Assembly: GCF_001584165.1 (NCBI RefSeq)
Contig: NZ_CP013233.1
Span: forward strand, 620,001 to 684,000
DNA length: 64,000 nucleotides
Source: Collimonas arenae
GTDB lineage: Bacteria; Pseudomonadota; Gammaproteobacteria; Burkholderiales; Burkholderiaceae_D
Direction of reading: 5' to 3'
Part shown: piece after piece, positions 41,857-53,499 of the stretch
Layout: every line of letters begins with the position of its first letter
How positions within the stretch are numbered: the first letter of the stretch is position 1
The notes under the pieces: generated by a model
Seen by the model: the letters and a program-made list of their open reading frames with translations, nothing else
Told to the model about the DNA's origin: nothing
The model's database searches: none
Position numbers and translations under genes: made by a program

Positions 41857-42915
41857 ATGAGTATCCAAACCGACGATTTCACCGAACAACGCATCATTGC
41901 CGCTACACCGGCTTCGCCGAACGAAGAGGCGATCGAGCGGGCGTTGCGGCCCAAGCAGCTGGACGAGTACGTCGGTCAGGAAAAGATACGTGATCAGTTG
42001 CAAATATTTATCACCGCTGCGCGGCAACGGCGCGAAGCGCTGGATCACACCTTGCTGTTCGGTCCGCCTGGCTTGGGAAAAACCACCTTGGCGCATATTA
42101 TTGCGCGTGAAATGGGTGTCAATTTGCGCCAGACTTCGGGACCGGTACTTGAACGTGCTGGCGACTTGGCAGCGCTGCTGACCAATCTTGAGGCAAACGA
42201 CGTTCTGTTTATTGATGAAATTCACCGTTTGTCGCCGGTTGTAGAGGAAATCCTGTACCCGGCATTGGAAGACTATCAAATTGACATTATGATCGGTGAA
42301 GGGCCTGCAGCCAGATCCGTGCGACTCGATTTGCAGCCATTTACCCTGGTTGGCGCCACTACGCGTGCCGGCATGCTGACCAATCCGCTACGCGATCGTT
42401 TCGGTATTGTCGCCAGGCTTGAGTTCTATACACCATTGCAGCTTAGCAAGATTGTCACTCGTAGCGCGTCATTGCTGGGCGCGCCGATTGTAGATGATGG
42501 CGCATTCGAAATTGCCAAGCGTAGTCGCGGTACGCCGCGTATCGCCAATCGCCTGTTGCGGCGCGTGCGCGATTATGCAGAAGTCAAAGGTAATGGTGAA
42601 ATCACCAAGGCGATGGCTGATGCTGCGCTGGTGATGCTGGATGTCGACCCGGTTGGTTTCGACATCATGGACAGGAAGTTGCTGGAAGCGGTGCTGTTCA
42701 AATTTGGTGGTGGGCCGGTGGGGCTGGATAATCTTGCGGCAGCCATTGGGGAAGAGCGCGACACCATCGAGGATGTCCTTGAGCCGTATCTGATTCAGCA
42801 GGGATATTTGCAACGGACTCCGCGTGGTCGTATTGCTACCCCGGCCGCATACAGTCATTTTGGTGTTGCGGCGCCGCGAACCGGACCTAACGGTGAGTTG
42901 TGGGGGCAAAATTAA
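41857..42915 (+). CDS. ruvB: Holliday junction branch-migration ATPase RuvB
   Basis: 352-residue AAA+ motor. Walker A is [10 protein letters not shown], Walker B is [11 protein letters not shown], sensor 1 is [18 protein letters not shown], and the arginine finger and sensor 2 follow. A C-terminal winged helix ([15 protein letters not shown]) binds DNA. It drives branch migration with RuvA. ATG 41857 gives the family start with its short acidic N-terminus. It lies 91 bp after ruvA. Confidence 0.97.
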   Translation: MSIQTDDFTEQRIIAATPASPNEEAIERALRPKQLDEYVGQEKIRDQLQIFITAARQRREALDHTLLFGPPGLGKTTLAHIIAREMGVNLRQTSGPVLERAGDLAALLTNLEANDVLFIDEIHRLSPVVEEILYPALEDYQIDIMIGEGPAARSVRLDLQPFTLVGATTRAGMLTNPLRDRFGIVARLEFYTPLQLSKIVTRSASLLGAPIVDDGAFEIAKRSRGTPRIANRLLRRVRDYAEVKGNGEITKAMADAALVMLDVDPVGFDIMDRKLLEAVLFKFGGGPVGLDNLAAAIGEERDTIEDVLEPYLIQQGYLQRTPRGRIATPAAYSHFGVAAPRTGPNGELWGQN

Positions 42916-42958
42916 TTCGCAGCCGTCATCGGTTGAAGCACCGGCTCAACCTACAGGC

Positions 42959-43410
42959 ATGCAAATCTGGGTGGATGCAGATGCCTGCCCCAACGTAATC
43001 AAAGAGATTCTGTACCGGGTTGCCGATCGATTGCAGATACAGCTGATCCTGGTTGCCAACAAATTGTTGAGGGTGCCGCCGTCCCGTTTCGTCAGGGCGG
43101 TGCAAGTGCCGTCAGGTTTTGATGTTGCAGACCGTGAGATCGTGCGCTTGTTGCAAGTTGGCGACCTGGTGATCACTGGCGATATTCCGCTGGCGGCGGA
43201 TGTACTGGAAAAGGGTGGCCACGCATTGAATCCACGCGGGAGTTTTATACCAAGGACAATATCCAGCAGCAATTGACGATGCGCAATTTCATGGATGAGT
43301 TACGTTCCAGTGGAGTCGAAACAGGCGGTCCTGCCGCATTCAGTCAGGGCGATCGCCATTTGTTTGCATCACAGCTTGACCGGTTTTTACAAAAACATCG
43401 CAGTCGATGA
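42959..43410 (+). CDS. yaiI: YaiI/YqxD-family protein, PIN-like DUF188 (one frameshift as given)
   Basis: About 150 residues with one G restored at 43238-43240 (CGCGGGAG, expected CGCGGGGAG for [12 protein letters not shown]). [58 protein letters not shown] and the C-terminal [12 protein letters not shown] are the conserved blocks of the UPF0178 family. The acidic residues resemble a PIN nuclease centre, but activity is unknown. It lies 43 bp after ruvB. Confidence 0.87.
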
Positions 43411-43529
43411 ATTTTTTCAATACCCCCACTATCTATATGTGATGGCAGGTATGACGTTTCTTTTTGTGTGAGTATCGAAAAGGCAATCATTCGATGCTTG
43501 TATAAAAATTAAACGTCACAGACAATACG

Positions 43530-43550
43530 ATAGTGTTCACTAATAGTGTA
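43530..43550 (+). promoter_or_regulatory. Direct repeat before the FAH-family gene
   Basis: ATAGTGTT (43530-43537) and ATAGTGTA (43543-43550) are spaced 13 bp, with a small palindrome CACTAATAGTG between and within them. It could be an operator for an unidentified regulator. Confidence 0.3.
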
Positions 43551-43560
43551 CAAATCAACC

Positions 43561-44403
43561 ATGCTCATGTCCACCAAAGCTAACCGTTATGCCCATCAGC
43601 TTCTCGATGCGCGGGCGTGCGCCAAACTGATGCCCCTGCTGTCGAATGCGGATGTCCTTTCACCGATGGATGGCTACGATATCGGCAAGCGTATACTTGA
43701 TGCGAGCATCGGCCAGGGGGCAACTCCGGTCGGTCGCAAGCTTGGGTTCAGTAACCGCACCATATGGAAAAAATATGGCGTTACCAAAGCCATCGATGAA
43801 CCTTTTTGGGCCCACGTATTTGATACGACGGTGCGCTATGCGGAAGATAACCGTGGGATTCAAAGTCTGGACGGCGCGTTGCAGCCGCGCATTGAACCGG
43901 AAGTGGTATTCAGTCTTGGCACGACACCATCGCCGGATGCCGGTATCGAAGAGTTGGCCGATTGCATCGAATGGATGGCGCACGCATTTGAAATCGCGGT
44001 TTGCCCATTTCCGGATTGGAAATTCGATGCGGTTGATGCGATTGCCGCATTCGGCTTGCACGGCACGCTGATTATTGGCGAGCCACATGTGTTGTCGTCT
44101 GCGACCCGGCGCAATCTGGCCAGCATGTTGGCCAATGCCAGCGTTTCGCTGTCATGCTGCACAGAAGATTCGGTGACATTGTGTGGTGCCGGTTTTGGTA
44201 GCGATGTGCTGGATAGTCCGGTGCACGCGTTGTGGCATTTGCATCAGCAGCTCAATGCACAATCGCAGTTCGCGCCGTTGCAAGCGGGTGAGATCATCAC
44301 TACCGGCACTTGGACCGATGCGTATCCGGTGCAAGCTGGGCAAACCTGGGTGACCGCTTTTTCAGGGATTGCGCTGCCGGGCTTGACCGTCTCTTTTGTC
44401 TGA
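43561..44403 (+). CDS. Fumarylacetoacetate hydrolase-family hydratase (2-keto-4-pentenoate hydratase type)
   Basis: 280 residues from ATG 43561; ATG 43567 or GTG 43546 are alternatives, with no clear ribosome site. PVGRKLGFSNRTIW, QPRIEPEVVFSLG (metal-binding Glu pair), GDVVTTG-like GEIITTGTWTDAYPV and the central CIEWMAHAFEIAVCPFPDWKF match the MhpD-like hydratases. They act in aromatic meta-cleavage pathways. No partner catabolic genes are adjacent, so its substrate is open. Confidence 0.82.
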   Translation: MLMSTKANRYAHQLLDARACAKLMPLLSNADVLSPMDGYDIGKRILDASIGQGATPVGRKLGFSNRTIWKKYGVTKAIDEPFWAHVFDTTVRYAEDNRGIQSLDGALQPRIEPEVVFSLGTTPSPDAGIEELADCIEWMAHAFEIAVCPFPDWKFDAVDAIAAFGLHGTLIIGEPHVLSSATRRNLASMLANASVSLSCCTEDSVTLCGAGFGSDVLDSPVHALWHLHQQLNAQSQFAPLQAGEIITTGTWTDAYPVQAGQTWVTAFSGIALPGLTVSFV

Positions 44404-44439
44404 GCCAGGCCGGCAACGCTGTTATTCCTGCCGTATATG

Positions 44440-44480
44440 AAAAATGCCGTTCGAGCTTTCAGCTGAACGGCATTTTTTTT
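44440..44480. terminator. Bidirectional terminator between the FAH-family and DUF2147 genes
   Basis: AAAAATGCCGTTC.. pairs with ..GAACGGCATTTTTTTT around an AGCT-rich loop. The strand symmetry (A run, then T run) suits both converging genes. Confidence 0.88.
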
Positions 44481-44515
44481 GCCTGAATACATTAAAGTGA
44501 CGGCGCTGCGCTACT

Positions 44516-44977
44516 TTATTCTTCGCGTAGCCAGGTTTGTGTTCGGCCGAGCAGTGGTACGCCGATGTAGCCACGCACATTCAATTTCTTGCCGCCATCG
44601 GTCAGCGACATCTTGCTCTTGTAGACCTTGCCGTTGTCCGGATCGAGAATCTGGCCACCGTTGTATTCGTCGCCGTCATGCTTCATTCCGGTGATGATGG
44701 TCATGCCGAGGATGGGCTGGTCTTTCAGCGCACCTTCGCATTTGACGCATTTCGGATTCTGGTCTTCGCTCGGATCGCGCAGCAGTTTTTCGATCTTGCC
44801 GCGCAGTTCGCCGTTGGATTCGGTAATACGGATCAGCGCTTTTGGTTTGCCGCTGTGATCATCGATATTTTTCCAGAGTCCCACCGGTGAGTTGATGTCC
44901 TGAGCGAAAGCGCCAAAAGCCAGCAGGGCGCTGCTGGCGATTGTGGCCATCAAAAGTCGCGTTGAAAGTTTGTGCAT
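44516..44977 (-). CDS. DUF2147 periplasmic/secreted protein
   Basis: 153 residues from ATG 44977 (preceded by CAGGAGACAAAGC); the longer frame from 45034 has no signal peptide. The signal MHKLSTRLLMATIASSALLAFGAFAQ is followed by the DUF2147 core: SPVGLWKNIDDHSGKPKALI, CVKCEGALKDQPILGMTIIT, GGQILDPDNGKVYKSKMSL and VRGYIGVPLLGRTQTW. It is exported, possibly lipid- or ligand-binding, with no known reaction. It lies 70 bp downstream of valS on the same strand. Confidence 0.88.
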   Translation of the reverse strand: MHKLSTRLLMATIASSALLAFGAFAQDINSPVGLWKNIDDHSGKPKALIRITESNGELRGKIEKLLRDPSEDQNPKCVKCEGALKDQPILGMTIITGMKHDGDEYNGGQILDPDNGKVYKSKMSLTDGGKKLNVRGYIGVPLLGRTQTWLREE

Positions 44978-45047
44978 GCTTTGTCTCCTGTATTTGTGGC
45001 TCCGACTACGTAGCTGTAGCCGGAGCGCACACATTATTGGTAAGGAA

Positions 45048-47882
45048 TCAAGATACTTTTAACTTTGCAAACTGTTCGCGTAACTTCTCCAGCGTACCCG
45101 AAAAATTGGCAAGACGCTCTTGCTCTTGCGCCACAACCTGGGCTGGCGCACGAGCGACAAAGCTTTCGTTGCCCAACTTGGCCTGAGCTTTGACGATTTC
45201 ACCCTCGATGCGGGTGATTTCCTTGCCAAGCCGTTCGCGTTCAGCTGCAACATCAATTTCTACTTTGAGCAGCAGCTTAGCATCACCGACTATCGAGACC
45301 GGCGCCGGGGATTCGGGTAGAGTCTCTACTACTTGCACTTCTGCCAACTTGGCCAGGGCCTGCAGATAGGGGGCGAAGGATTGCAACACTGTCTGCTGTT
45401 CCGCTGAGCCGGCAATAATCAGCGGCACCCGCTGCGCCGGCGACAATTGCATTTCGCCACGCAGATTGCGGCATGCATCGGTCAGCGATTTCAACTGCGT
45501 CATCCAGGCTTCTGCGCTTTCGTCGATCTTTTCCAGATTTGCTTCCGGATACGACTGGCGCATGATGGAGTCGCCGGCCGGATCCAGTGTCTTGCCGGTC
45601 AGCGGCGCGACGCTTTGCCACAAGGCTTCGGTGACGAATGGAATGATCGGATGCGCCAGGCGCAGCACCACTTCCAACACGCGCAACAAGGTGCGGCGGG
45701 TAGCGCGCTGCTGCGCTTCATTGCCTTGCTGGATCTGCACCTTGGCGACTTCCAGATACCAGTCGCAATATTCATCCCAGACAAATTTGTAGATGGCCGA
45801 GGCGATATTGTCGAAACGGTAGTCGGCGAAACCCTTGGCGACTTCTGCTTCGGTACGCTGCAGCAGCGACACGATCCAGCGGTCGGCCTGCGAGAACTGC
45901 AGCTTCTCCTTGTCGCAGACGCCCGGCGTATGACCATCGAAACCGCAGTCCTTGCCTTCGGTATTCATCAGCACGAAACGGGTGGCGTTCCACAGCTTGT
46001 TGCAGAAATTGCGATAGCCGTCGCAGCGGCCGAGGTCGAAGTTGATGTTGCGGCCGAGCGTCGCCAGCGAGGCGAAGGTAAAGCGCAGCGCATCGGTGCC
46101 GAAGGCCGGGATGCCGTCTGCGAATTCCTTGCGGGTTGCCTTGGCAATGCTGTCAGCCTGCTTCGGATTCATCAGGCCAACGGTACGCTTGGCCACCAGA
46201 TCATCAAGGCTGATGCCGTCGATCAGATCGATCGGATCGAGCGTATTGCCCTTCGACTTCGACATTTTCTGGCCATTACCGTCACGCACCAGGCCGTGTA
46301 CATACACGGTCTTGAATGGCACCTTGCCGGTGAAGTGGGTGGTCATGATGACCATCCGCGCGACCCAGAAGAAGATGATGTCGAAACCGGTGACAAGCAC
46401 CGATGACGGCAAGAACATCTTGTAGTCAGGCGTTTCTTCCGGCCAGCCGAGGGTCGAGAACGGTACCAGCGCGGACGAGAACCAGGTGTCGAGCACATCG
46501 TCGTCGCGGCGTAGCGGACCGGTATAGCCGGCTGCCGCAGCTTGTGCCTTGGCGTCCGCTTCATTGCGGGCGACATAGATCTTGCCGTCGTCGGCATACC
46601 AGGCCGGGATCTGGTGGCCCCACCACAGTTGGCGGGAGATGCACCAGTCCTGGATGTTGTTGAGCCACTGGTTGTAGGTGTTATTCCAGTTTTCCGGAAT
46701 CATCTGGATTTCGCCGTTGGCGACTTTTTCCAGCGCGACCTCGGTAATCGATTTGCCCGGGAAATGCGTGCCTTCCGGCGCCGGCTTGCTCATCGCCACG
46801 AACCATTGGTCGGTCAGCATCGGTTCGATGACGACGCCGGTGCGGTCGCCGCGCGGCACCATCAGCTTGTGCGGCTTGACGGATTCGAGCAGGCCTGCGG
46901 CGTCCAGATCGGCAACGATCTGTTTGCGGGCGACGAAACGATCGAGGCCTTGATATTTGGCCGGGCCGTTTTCGTTGATCTTGGCGTCCAGCGTCAGTAT
47001 GGTGATTTGCGCCAGCTTGTGCCGTTGTCCCACCGCATAGTCGTTGAAGTCGTGCGCGGGGGTGATCTTCACACAGCCGGTGCCGAATTCCTTGTCGACA
47101 TAGCTGTCGGCGATGATCGGGATTTCGCGATCGGTCAGCGGCAGCTTCAGCATCTTGCCGACCAGGTGGATATAACGCTCGTCAGTCGGATCGACTGCCA
47201 CCGCGACGTCGCCCAGCAGGGTTTCCGGACGGGTAGTCGCTACCGTCAAATGGCCGCTGCCGTCGGCGAACGGATAGCGGATGTGCCACATCGAGCCATC
47301 TTCTTCTTCCGACACCACTTCAAGGTCCGACACCGCGGTGCCCAGCACCGGATCCCAGTTGACCAGCCGTTTGCCGCGGTAGATCAGGCCTTGCTCGAAC
47401 AGGCGCACGAACACTTCAGTGACGGTGCCGGACAGCTTGTCGTCCATCGTGAAATATTCACGGCTCCAGTCAGCGGAGGCGCCCAGACGGCGCATCTGGC
47501 CAGTGATGGTCGAACCGGATTTTTCTTTCCACTCCCAGACTTTTTCGATGAATTTCTCGCGTCCCAAGTCATGGCGCGAGACTTTCTGTGCATCGAGTTG
47601 TCGTTCGACCACGATCTGCGTCGCGATACCGGCGTGATCGGTGCCGGGAATCCATGCCGTGTTGAAACCGCGCATGCGATGGTAACGCGTCAGGCCATCC
47701 ATGATGGTCTGATTGAAGGCGTGCCCCATGTGTAGCGTGCCAGTCACGTTGGGCGGCGGCAACTGAATGCTGAAGGATGGTTTGTCGGCGTCGGCGGTGG
47801 CGGTGTAATACCCGCGCTTTTCCCACTCGCTACGCCAGAATTGTTCAATCTCGGCAGGGTCGAAAGACTTGGCTAATTCCAT
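45048..47882 (-). CDS. valS: Valyl-tRNA synthetase
   Basis: 944-residue class I synthetase. The HIGH motif occurs as HMGH ([15 protein letters not shown]) and KMSKS in [14 protein letters not shown]. The CP1 editing domain has [15 protein letters not shown]. The C-terminal coiled-coil arm typical of ValRS is at the end ([20 protein letters not shown]). The start is ATG 47882 (MELAKSFDP); the longer frame to 47981 adds an unconserved leader. It charges tRNA-Val and edits threonine mischarging. Confidence 0.97.
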   Translation of the reverse strand: MELAKSFDPAEIEQFWRSEWEKRGYYTATADADKPSFSIQLPPPNVTGTLHMGHAFNQTIMDGLTRYHRMRGFNTAWIPGTDHAGIATQIVVERQLDAQKVSRHDLGREKFIEKVWEWKEKSGSTITGQMRRLGASADWSREYFTMDDKLSGTVTEVFVRLFEQGLIYRGKRLVNWDPVLGTAVSDLEVVSEEEDGSMWHIRYPFADGSGHLTVATTRPETLLGDVAVAVDPTDERYIHLVGKMLKLPLTDREIPIIADSYVDKEFGTGCVKITPAHDFNDYAVGQRHKLAQITILTLDAKINENGPAKYQGLDRFVARKQIVADLDAAGLLESVKPHKLMVPRGDRTGVVIEPMLTDQWFVAMSKPAPEGTHFPGKSITEVALEKVANGEIQMIPENWNNTYNQWLNNIQDWCISRQLWWGHQIPAWYADDGKIYVARNEADAKAQAAAAGYTGPLRRDDDVLDTWFSSALVPFSTLGWPEETPDYKMFLPSSVLVTGFDIIFFWVARMVIMTTHFTGKVPFKTVYVHGLVRDGNGQKMSKSKGNTLDPIDLIDGISLDDLVAKRTVGLMNPKQADSIAKATRKEFADGIPAFGTDALRFTFASLATLGRNINFDLGRCDGYRNFCNKLWNATRFVLMNTEGKDCGFDGHTPGVCDKEKLQFSQADRWIVSLLQRTEAEVAKGFADYRFDNIASAIYKFVWDEYCDWYLEVAKVQIQQGNEAQQRATRRTLLRVLEVVLRLAHPIIPFVTEALWQSVAPLTGKTLDPAGDSIMRQSYPEANLEKIDESAEAWMTQLKSLTDACRNLRGEMQLSPAQRVPLIIAGSAEQQTVLQSFAPYLQALAKLAEVQVVETLPESPAPVSIVGDAKLLLKVEIDVAAERERLGKEITRIEGEIVKAQAKLGNESFVARAPAQVVAQEQERLANFSGTLEKLREQFAKLKVS

Positions 47883-48117
47883 GATTATTGGTGTTTTTCC
47901 TAAAACGATGATTATAAAGTACGCAGCCGACTGGCTCCTAGCATTGCAGGCCGGGAGGCGGTTTTTTTGACGTAATGACAAGCGCGCCGCCGAATTTGTT
48001 GCCTATGCACGCCTTCTATACTTGACCTGAGATAAGGAAGCCCGCATTTTTGATATACCGCGGGCGGATTGCGGGTGTAGAATTCTCTCCGCTGTCTTGG
48101 TATTGAACCCAAGGCGG
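47883..48117 (+). other. Gap between divergent valS and the thiC riboswitch
   Basis: About 235 bp holding the promoters of both genes. No ORF was recognised. A TTGACC near 48022 and a TAGAAT near 48079 resemble promoter pieces but are not well spaced. Confidence 0.4.
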
Positions 48118-48215
48118 CAAAACGCTAGGGGTCCTGATTGCTGAAATGTAATGCAATCGGGTGAGAAATACCCTCGAACCTGATCTGGGTAATGCCAGCG
48201 AAGGGAAGCTGTCGA
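48118..48215 (+). promoter_or_regulatory. TPP (THI-box) riboswitch upstream of thiC
   Basis: The conserved THI-box blocks are present in order: TAGGGGTCCTG, the variable arm GATTGCTGAAATGTAATGCAATC (a stem), GGTGAGAAATACCCTCGAACC, then TGATCTGGGTAATGCCAGCGAAGGGAAGC. Binding of thiamine pyrophosphate to this RNA turns off thiamine synthesis genes, probably by blocking translation of thiC and the genes behind it. About 105 bp separate it from the thiC ATG. Confidence 0.95.
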
Positions 48216-48299
48216 GATTGTTGTCGGCCGATTCACCACGCATCACAGTGATCCCGCGCCGCTAGACTCGAAAACTCCTTTGCTGGCTCCAAGCCATGA

Positions 48300-50234
<1,935 letters not shown>

Positions 50235-50242
50235 GGTCGATG

Positions 50243-50443
50243 ATGGAAATCGTACTCAACGGCACGCCGCATCCGTTGCCTGACGGCGAGAACCTGGAGC
50301 AGTTGATCGTTGCACTGGAATTGGCCGGCAAAGCGGTGGCAGTGGCCGTCAACCGGCAAGTCGTGCCGGCCAAGCTGTGGCCGCAGCGCGTCTTGCAGCC
50401 GCAAGACAAAGTCGATGTGGTCCGAGCAATCGGCGGTGGGTAA
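50243..50443 (+). CDS. thiS: Thiamine sulfur-carrier protein ThiS
   Basis: 66-residue ubiquitin-fold carrier. MEIVLNGTPHPLPDGENLEQLI and the C-terminal VDVVRAIGGG are typical. The terminal Gly-Gly is adenylylated and thiocarboxylated to donate sulfur for the thiazole. ATG 50243 (after GAGGTC) is chosen over ATG 50240 on ribosome-site spacing. It begins 8 bp after the thiC stop. The activating enzyme ThiF is not in the window. Confidence 0.92.
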   Translation: MEIVLNGTPHPLPDGENLEQLIVALELAGKAVAVAVNRQVVPAKLWPQRVLQPQDKVDVVRAIGGG

Positions 50444-50444
50444 C

Positions 50445-50561
50445 CCGCCTCCATAAACCTACTGCGCGACTCAATCTCTGGGCCGCGATGCTCACCGTAC
50501 TTTCGTACGGCTGCGCTTCTTACCCAGACCTTGAGACGTTCGCTACGGTTTCTAGAGGCGG
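50445..50561 (+). repeat. 117-bp imperfect palindrome between thiS and thiG
   Basis: The left half (from CCGCCTCCATAAACC) matches the reverse complement of the right half (..GGTTTCTAGAGGCGG) across nearly the whole length, with mismatches. The centre has CCGTAC (50495-50500) / GTACGG (50505-50510). Transcribed, it would fold into one long hairpin between two thiamine genes. It resembles a miniature inverted-repeat or REP-like element; I found no second copy in this window. Confidence 0.8.
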
Positions 50562-50618
50562 CACAAAGCCATTTGGATGCGCACTGGTAATCGTAGGAAA
50601 TCTTTTAAAGGATTTGTC

Positions 50619-51429
50619 ATGGATCTGAACTCAATCCCCGAGACGGGGCAAACGGATACCGGCCTTACCATTGCCGGCAAGACCTATAGCTCACGGCTAC
50701 TGGTCGGCAGCGGCAAGTATCGCGACCTGGAACAAACGCGCGCCGCTACTGAAGCCAGTGGCGCAGAAATCATTACGGTGGCAATCCGACGCGTCAATAT
50801 CGGACAGGACCCGAAAGCGCCGAATCTGCTGGATGTGGTGCCGCCGACGCGCTACACGATACTGCCGAATACCGCCGGCTGTTATACCGCGGCCGACGCG
50901 GTGTACACGCTGCAACTCGGGCGTGAACTGCTGAATGGCCATAAGCTGGCCAAGCTGGAAGTGCTGGGCGACGAACGCACATTGTTCCGAACATGCCGGA
51001 AACCCTGAAGGCGGCGGAAGCGCTGGTCAAGGATGGTTTCGATGTGATGGTGTATTGCAGCGACGATCCGATCCAGGCACGCATCCTGGAAGAGATCGGT
51101 TGCGTCGCGGTGATGCCGCTGGCGTCGTTGATCGGCTCTGGCATGGGCATCTTGAACCCGTGGAACCTGTCGCTGATTATCGAACAGGCCCAGGTGCCGG
51201 TGCTGGTTGATGCCGGTGTCGGCACGGCGTCCGATGCGGCGATCGCGATGGAGCTGGGATGCGATGGCGTACTGATGAATACGGCGATTGCCGGCGCCCA
51301 GGATCCGATCCGCATGGCGCGGGCGATGCGGCTGGCGATTGAAGCCGGACGCGAAGCATTTCTCGCCGGCCGAATTCCGAAGCGCTTTGCGGCGTCGCCA
51401 TCGTCACCGATGCAGGACGAGTCAAGTGA
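50619..51429 (+). CDS. thiG: Thiazole synthase ThiG (two frameshifts inferred)
   Basis: About 270 residues. [20 protein letters not shown], the Schiff-base lysine region, [38 protein letters not shown] and [20 protein letters not shown] are diagnostic. The frame breaks at CC 50987-50988 (TTGTTCCGAAC, expected TTCCCGAAC for LFPNMPE). It runs past thiD unless a second base is missing near 51424-51425. Restoring one A there yields a stop TGA at 51427-51429 that overlaps the thiD GTG as GTGA. It makes the thiazole ring from DXP, dehydroglycine and ThiS-thiocarboxylate. ATG 50619 follows AAAGGA. Confidence 0.9.
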
Positions 51430-52259
51430 GTGCGGTAGCAACACCGCCGAGCGTATTGGTATTTTCCGGCTCGGACCCGAGCGGCGGCGCCGGCATGCAA
51501 GCCGATATCACCGCGATCGCTGCGCTTGGTGCGCACCCATTGTCAGTGGTGACGGTGCTGACGGTACAGGACAACGAACGGGTGTTCGGCGTTTATCCGG
51601 TGGCGGCAGAATTGGTGCGGCAGCAGGCGCAAGTGCTGGTTGGTCGTATCGATATCGCCGCAGTCAAGCTAGGTATTGTCGGCAATCACGCCAATGCCGA
51701 AGTGATTGCCGCGATTATCCGTGACTTGCGCACGCGGCGGCCGGATTTGCCGGTGGTGTTCGATCCGGTGCTGGCGAACGGCCATGGCGATAATCTGGCA
51801 AGCGAAGATCCGATTGCTGCGATTGCGCCGCTGTTTGAACTGGCAACAGTCATCACGCCGAACCGGATCGAGGCGAATCGCCTGTGCGGCGCAGAGGCGA
51901 GTCTAGAGCAGCAGGCGGCCCTGCTGCTGGAGCGTGGTTGCCAGCATGTGCTGCTGAAGGGCGGACACGGACCGGAACAGCATGAAGTGTTGAATCGCTG
52001 GTTCAGCGCCAATGGGCAACGCAACTGGAGCTGGCCGCGCTTGCCGGGAGAGTTTCACGGTAGCGGTTGTACGCTTGCTGCAGCCCTGTCGGCGCTGCTG
52101 GCGCGCGGATTCAATATGGAGCAGACGATCGATGCGGCGCAAACCTATTGCCAGCAAACATTGGCGGCATCCTATGCGATAGCTCCGGGCCAGCGGATTC
52201 CCAGCCGGACGCTGCCGTTTCTTGCATCCCATATTTCACATCTCACATTGCAAGGATAG
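51426..52259 (+). CDS. thiD: Hydroxymethylpyrimidine (phosphate) kinase ThiD
   Basis: 277 residues from GTG 51426. The ribokinase-like fold shows [60 protein letters not shown] and the anion-hole/catalytic block [17 protein letters not shown]. It phosphorylates HMP and HMP-P to HMP-PP, the pyrimidine half of thiamine. It starts in the presumed thiG stop (GTGA) and ends 4 bp before thiE. The GTG start is deduced from this overlap and from similarity. Confidence 0.93.
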   Translation: MSAVATPPSVLVFSGSDPSGGAGMQADITAIAALGAHPLSVVTVLTVQDNERVFGVYPVAAELVRQQAQVLVGRIDIAAVKLGIVGNHANAEVIAAIIRDLRTRRPDLPVVFDPVLANGHGDNLASEDPIAAIAPLFELATVITPNRIEANRLCGAEASLEQQAALLLERGCQHVLLKGGHGPEQHEVLNRWFSANGQRNWSWPRLPGEFHGSGCTLAAALSALLARGFNMEQTIDAAQTYCQQTLAASYAIAPGQRIPSRTLPFLASHISHLTLQG

Positions 52260-52263
52260 AGCC

Positions 52264-52878
52264 ATGAAGGGTCTATACATCGTCACGCCCGATTGGGATG
52301 ACACCGACAAACTGCTGCATGTCACCGAGCAGGCATTGCAAGGCGGCGCGGCATTGCTGCAATATCGGCACAAGACCGCCGATGCGGCGCAGCGGCGCCA
52401 GCAAGCTGCTGCTTTGCTGGCATTGTGCCGTCGTTATCAGCGGCCATTCATCATCAATGACTTTGTTGAATTGTGCATGGAACTGGATGCGGACGGGATT
52501 CACGTTGGCGGCACCGATGCCAGCGTGGCCGAGGTGCGCGCTTTGGTCGGCCCGGACAAGATTGTCGGCGCTTCCTGCTATGGAGATCTGGAACTGGCAC
52601 ATGCCGCGCATCGGGCCGGCGCCAGTTATGTCGCGTTCGGGGGATTCTATCCGTCACGCGTCAAGAAATATCCGGTCACCACTTCACCAGATATCGTCAC
52701 GCGCGCCAAGACTGAAATCGCCTTGCCGAATGTGGTCATTGGCGGCATGACGCATGAGAATGCGCTGCCGCTGATCGCGGCCGGCGCCGATATGGTGGCA
52801 GCGATCAGCAGTGTTTATCTTGCAGACGACCCAACTGCTGCGGCACGCGAGTTCACTGCCTTGTTTGAAAAACGCTAG
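52264..52878 (+). CDS. thiE: Thiamine-phosphate synthase ThiE
   Basis: 204-residue TIM barrel. MKGLYIVTPDW, GGAALLQYRHKTADAAQRR, FIINDFVELCMELDADGIHVGG and SYVAFGGFYPSRVKKYPVT correspond to ThiE substrate-binding loops. It joins HMP-PP and the thiazole phosphate to make thiamine monophosphate. ATG 52264 is 4 bp after thiD and follows AGGATAGAGCC. It is the last thi gene; its stop is only 8 bp from the convergent dps stop, with no room for a terminator. Confidence 0.93.
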   Translation: MKGLYIVTPDWDDTDKLLHVTEQALQGGAALLQYRHKTADAAQRRQQAAALLALCRRYQRPFIINDFVELCMELDADGIHVGGTDASVAEVRALVGPDKIVGASCYGDLELAHAAHRAGASYVAFGGFYPSRVKKYPVTTSPDIVTRAKTEIALPNVVIGGMTHENALPLIAAGADMVAAISSVYLADDPTAAAREFTALFEKR

Positions 52879-52886
52879 TCGGCCGT

Positions 52887-53375
52887 TCAGCTTTCCAGCA
52901 AGCTGCGCAACATCCACGCATTCTTTTCATGCAGCTGCATGCGTTGCGTCAGCAGATCGGCGGTTGGTTCATCAGCGGCAGCGTCGACCACCGGGAAGAT
53001 CGAACGCGCGGTGCGCGTCACCGCTTCCTGGCCGGTCACCAACTGCTGGATCATCTCGGTCGCGTTAGGCACGCCTTCTTCTTCCGAAATGGAAGTCAGT
53101 TTGGAAAACGCTTTGTAGGTGGCCGGCGCTGGATAGCCGAGTGCGCGAATGCGTTCGGCGATCAGGTCAACCGCCAGCCACAGCTCGTTGTACTGGGTTT
53201 CGAACATCAGGTGCAGCGTGTTGAACATCGGCCCTGTGACGTTCCAGTGGAAATTGTGGGTCTTCAGGTAGAGAGTGTAGGTATCGGCCAGCAGTTTGCT
53301 GAGGCCGTCGGCGATTTTCTTGCGATCCTTGTCGCTGATGCCGATATCGATTGCCGCGACGATTTTCTTTGCCAT
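52887..53375 (-). CDS. dps: DNA-binding ferritin-like protein Dps
   Basis: 162 residues from ATG 53375, preceded by AGAAGGAGC. The ferroxidase signature [20 protein letters not shown], followed by [18 protein letters not shown], carries the His, Asp and Glu ligands at the dimer interface. It forms a 12-subunit shell that stores iron with peroxide and can coat DNA under oxidative or stationary-phase stress. The short Lys-rich N-terminus ([12 protein letters not shown]) could contact DNA. It is transcribed alone. Confidence 0.94.
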   Translation of the reverse strand: MAKKIVAAIDIGISDKDRKKIADGLSKLLADTYTLYLKTHNFHWNVTGPMFNTLHLMFETQYNELWLAVDLIAERIRALGYPAPATYKAFSKLTSISEEEGVPNATEMIQQLVTGQEAVTRTARSIFPVVDAAADEPTADLLTQRMQLHEKNAWMLRSLLES

Positions 53376-53461
53376 TGTGCTGCTCCTTCTAACAGTGATG
53401 TATGAATGAGAGACTTGCACCCTGATTTTATGTCAATTCAAGGTCGGCAAGGCAAACCGCC

Positions 53462-53493
53462 AAAAAATGCGGCGCGTTTTGCGCCACGCCGCA
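53462..53493 (-). terminator. Rho-independent terminator after the MFS gene
   Basis: On the minus strand, TGCGGCG (53487-53493) / CGCCGCA (53468-53474) is followed by six T (53462-53467), 7 bp beyond the MFS stop. Confidence 0.85.
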
Positions 53494-53499
53494 GACCGG

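Noticed and set aside
46542..47735. A 397-codon open frame opposite valS, and similar long antisense frames opposite thiC and polA
   Set aside because: They are shadows of conserved genes with biased composition and no family signature.
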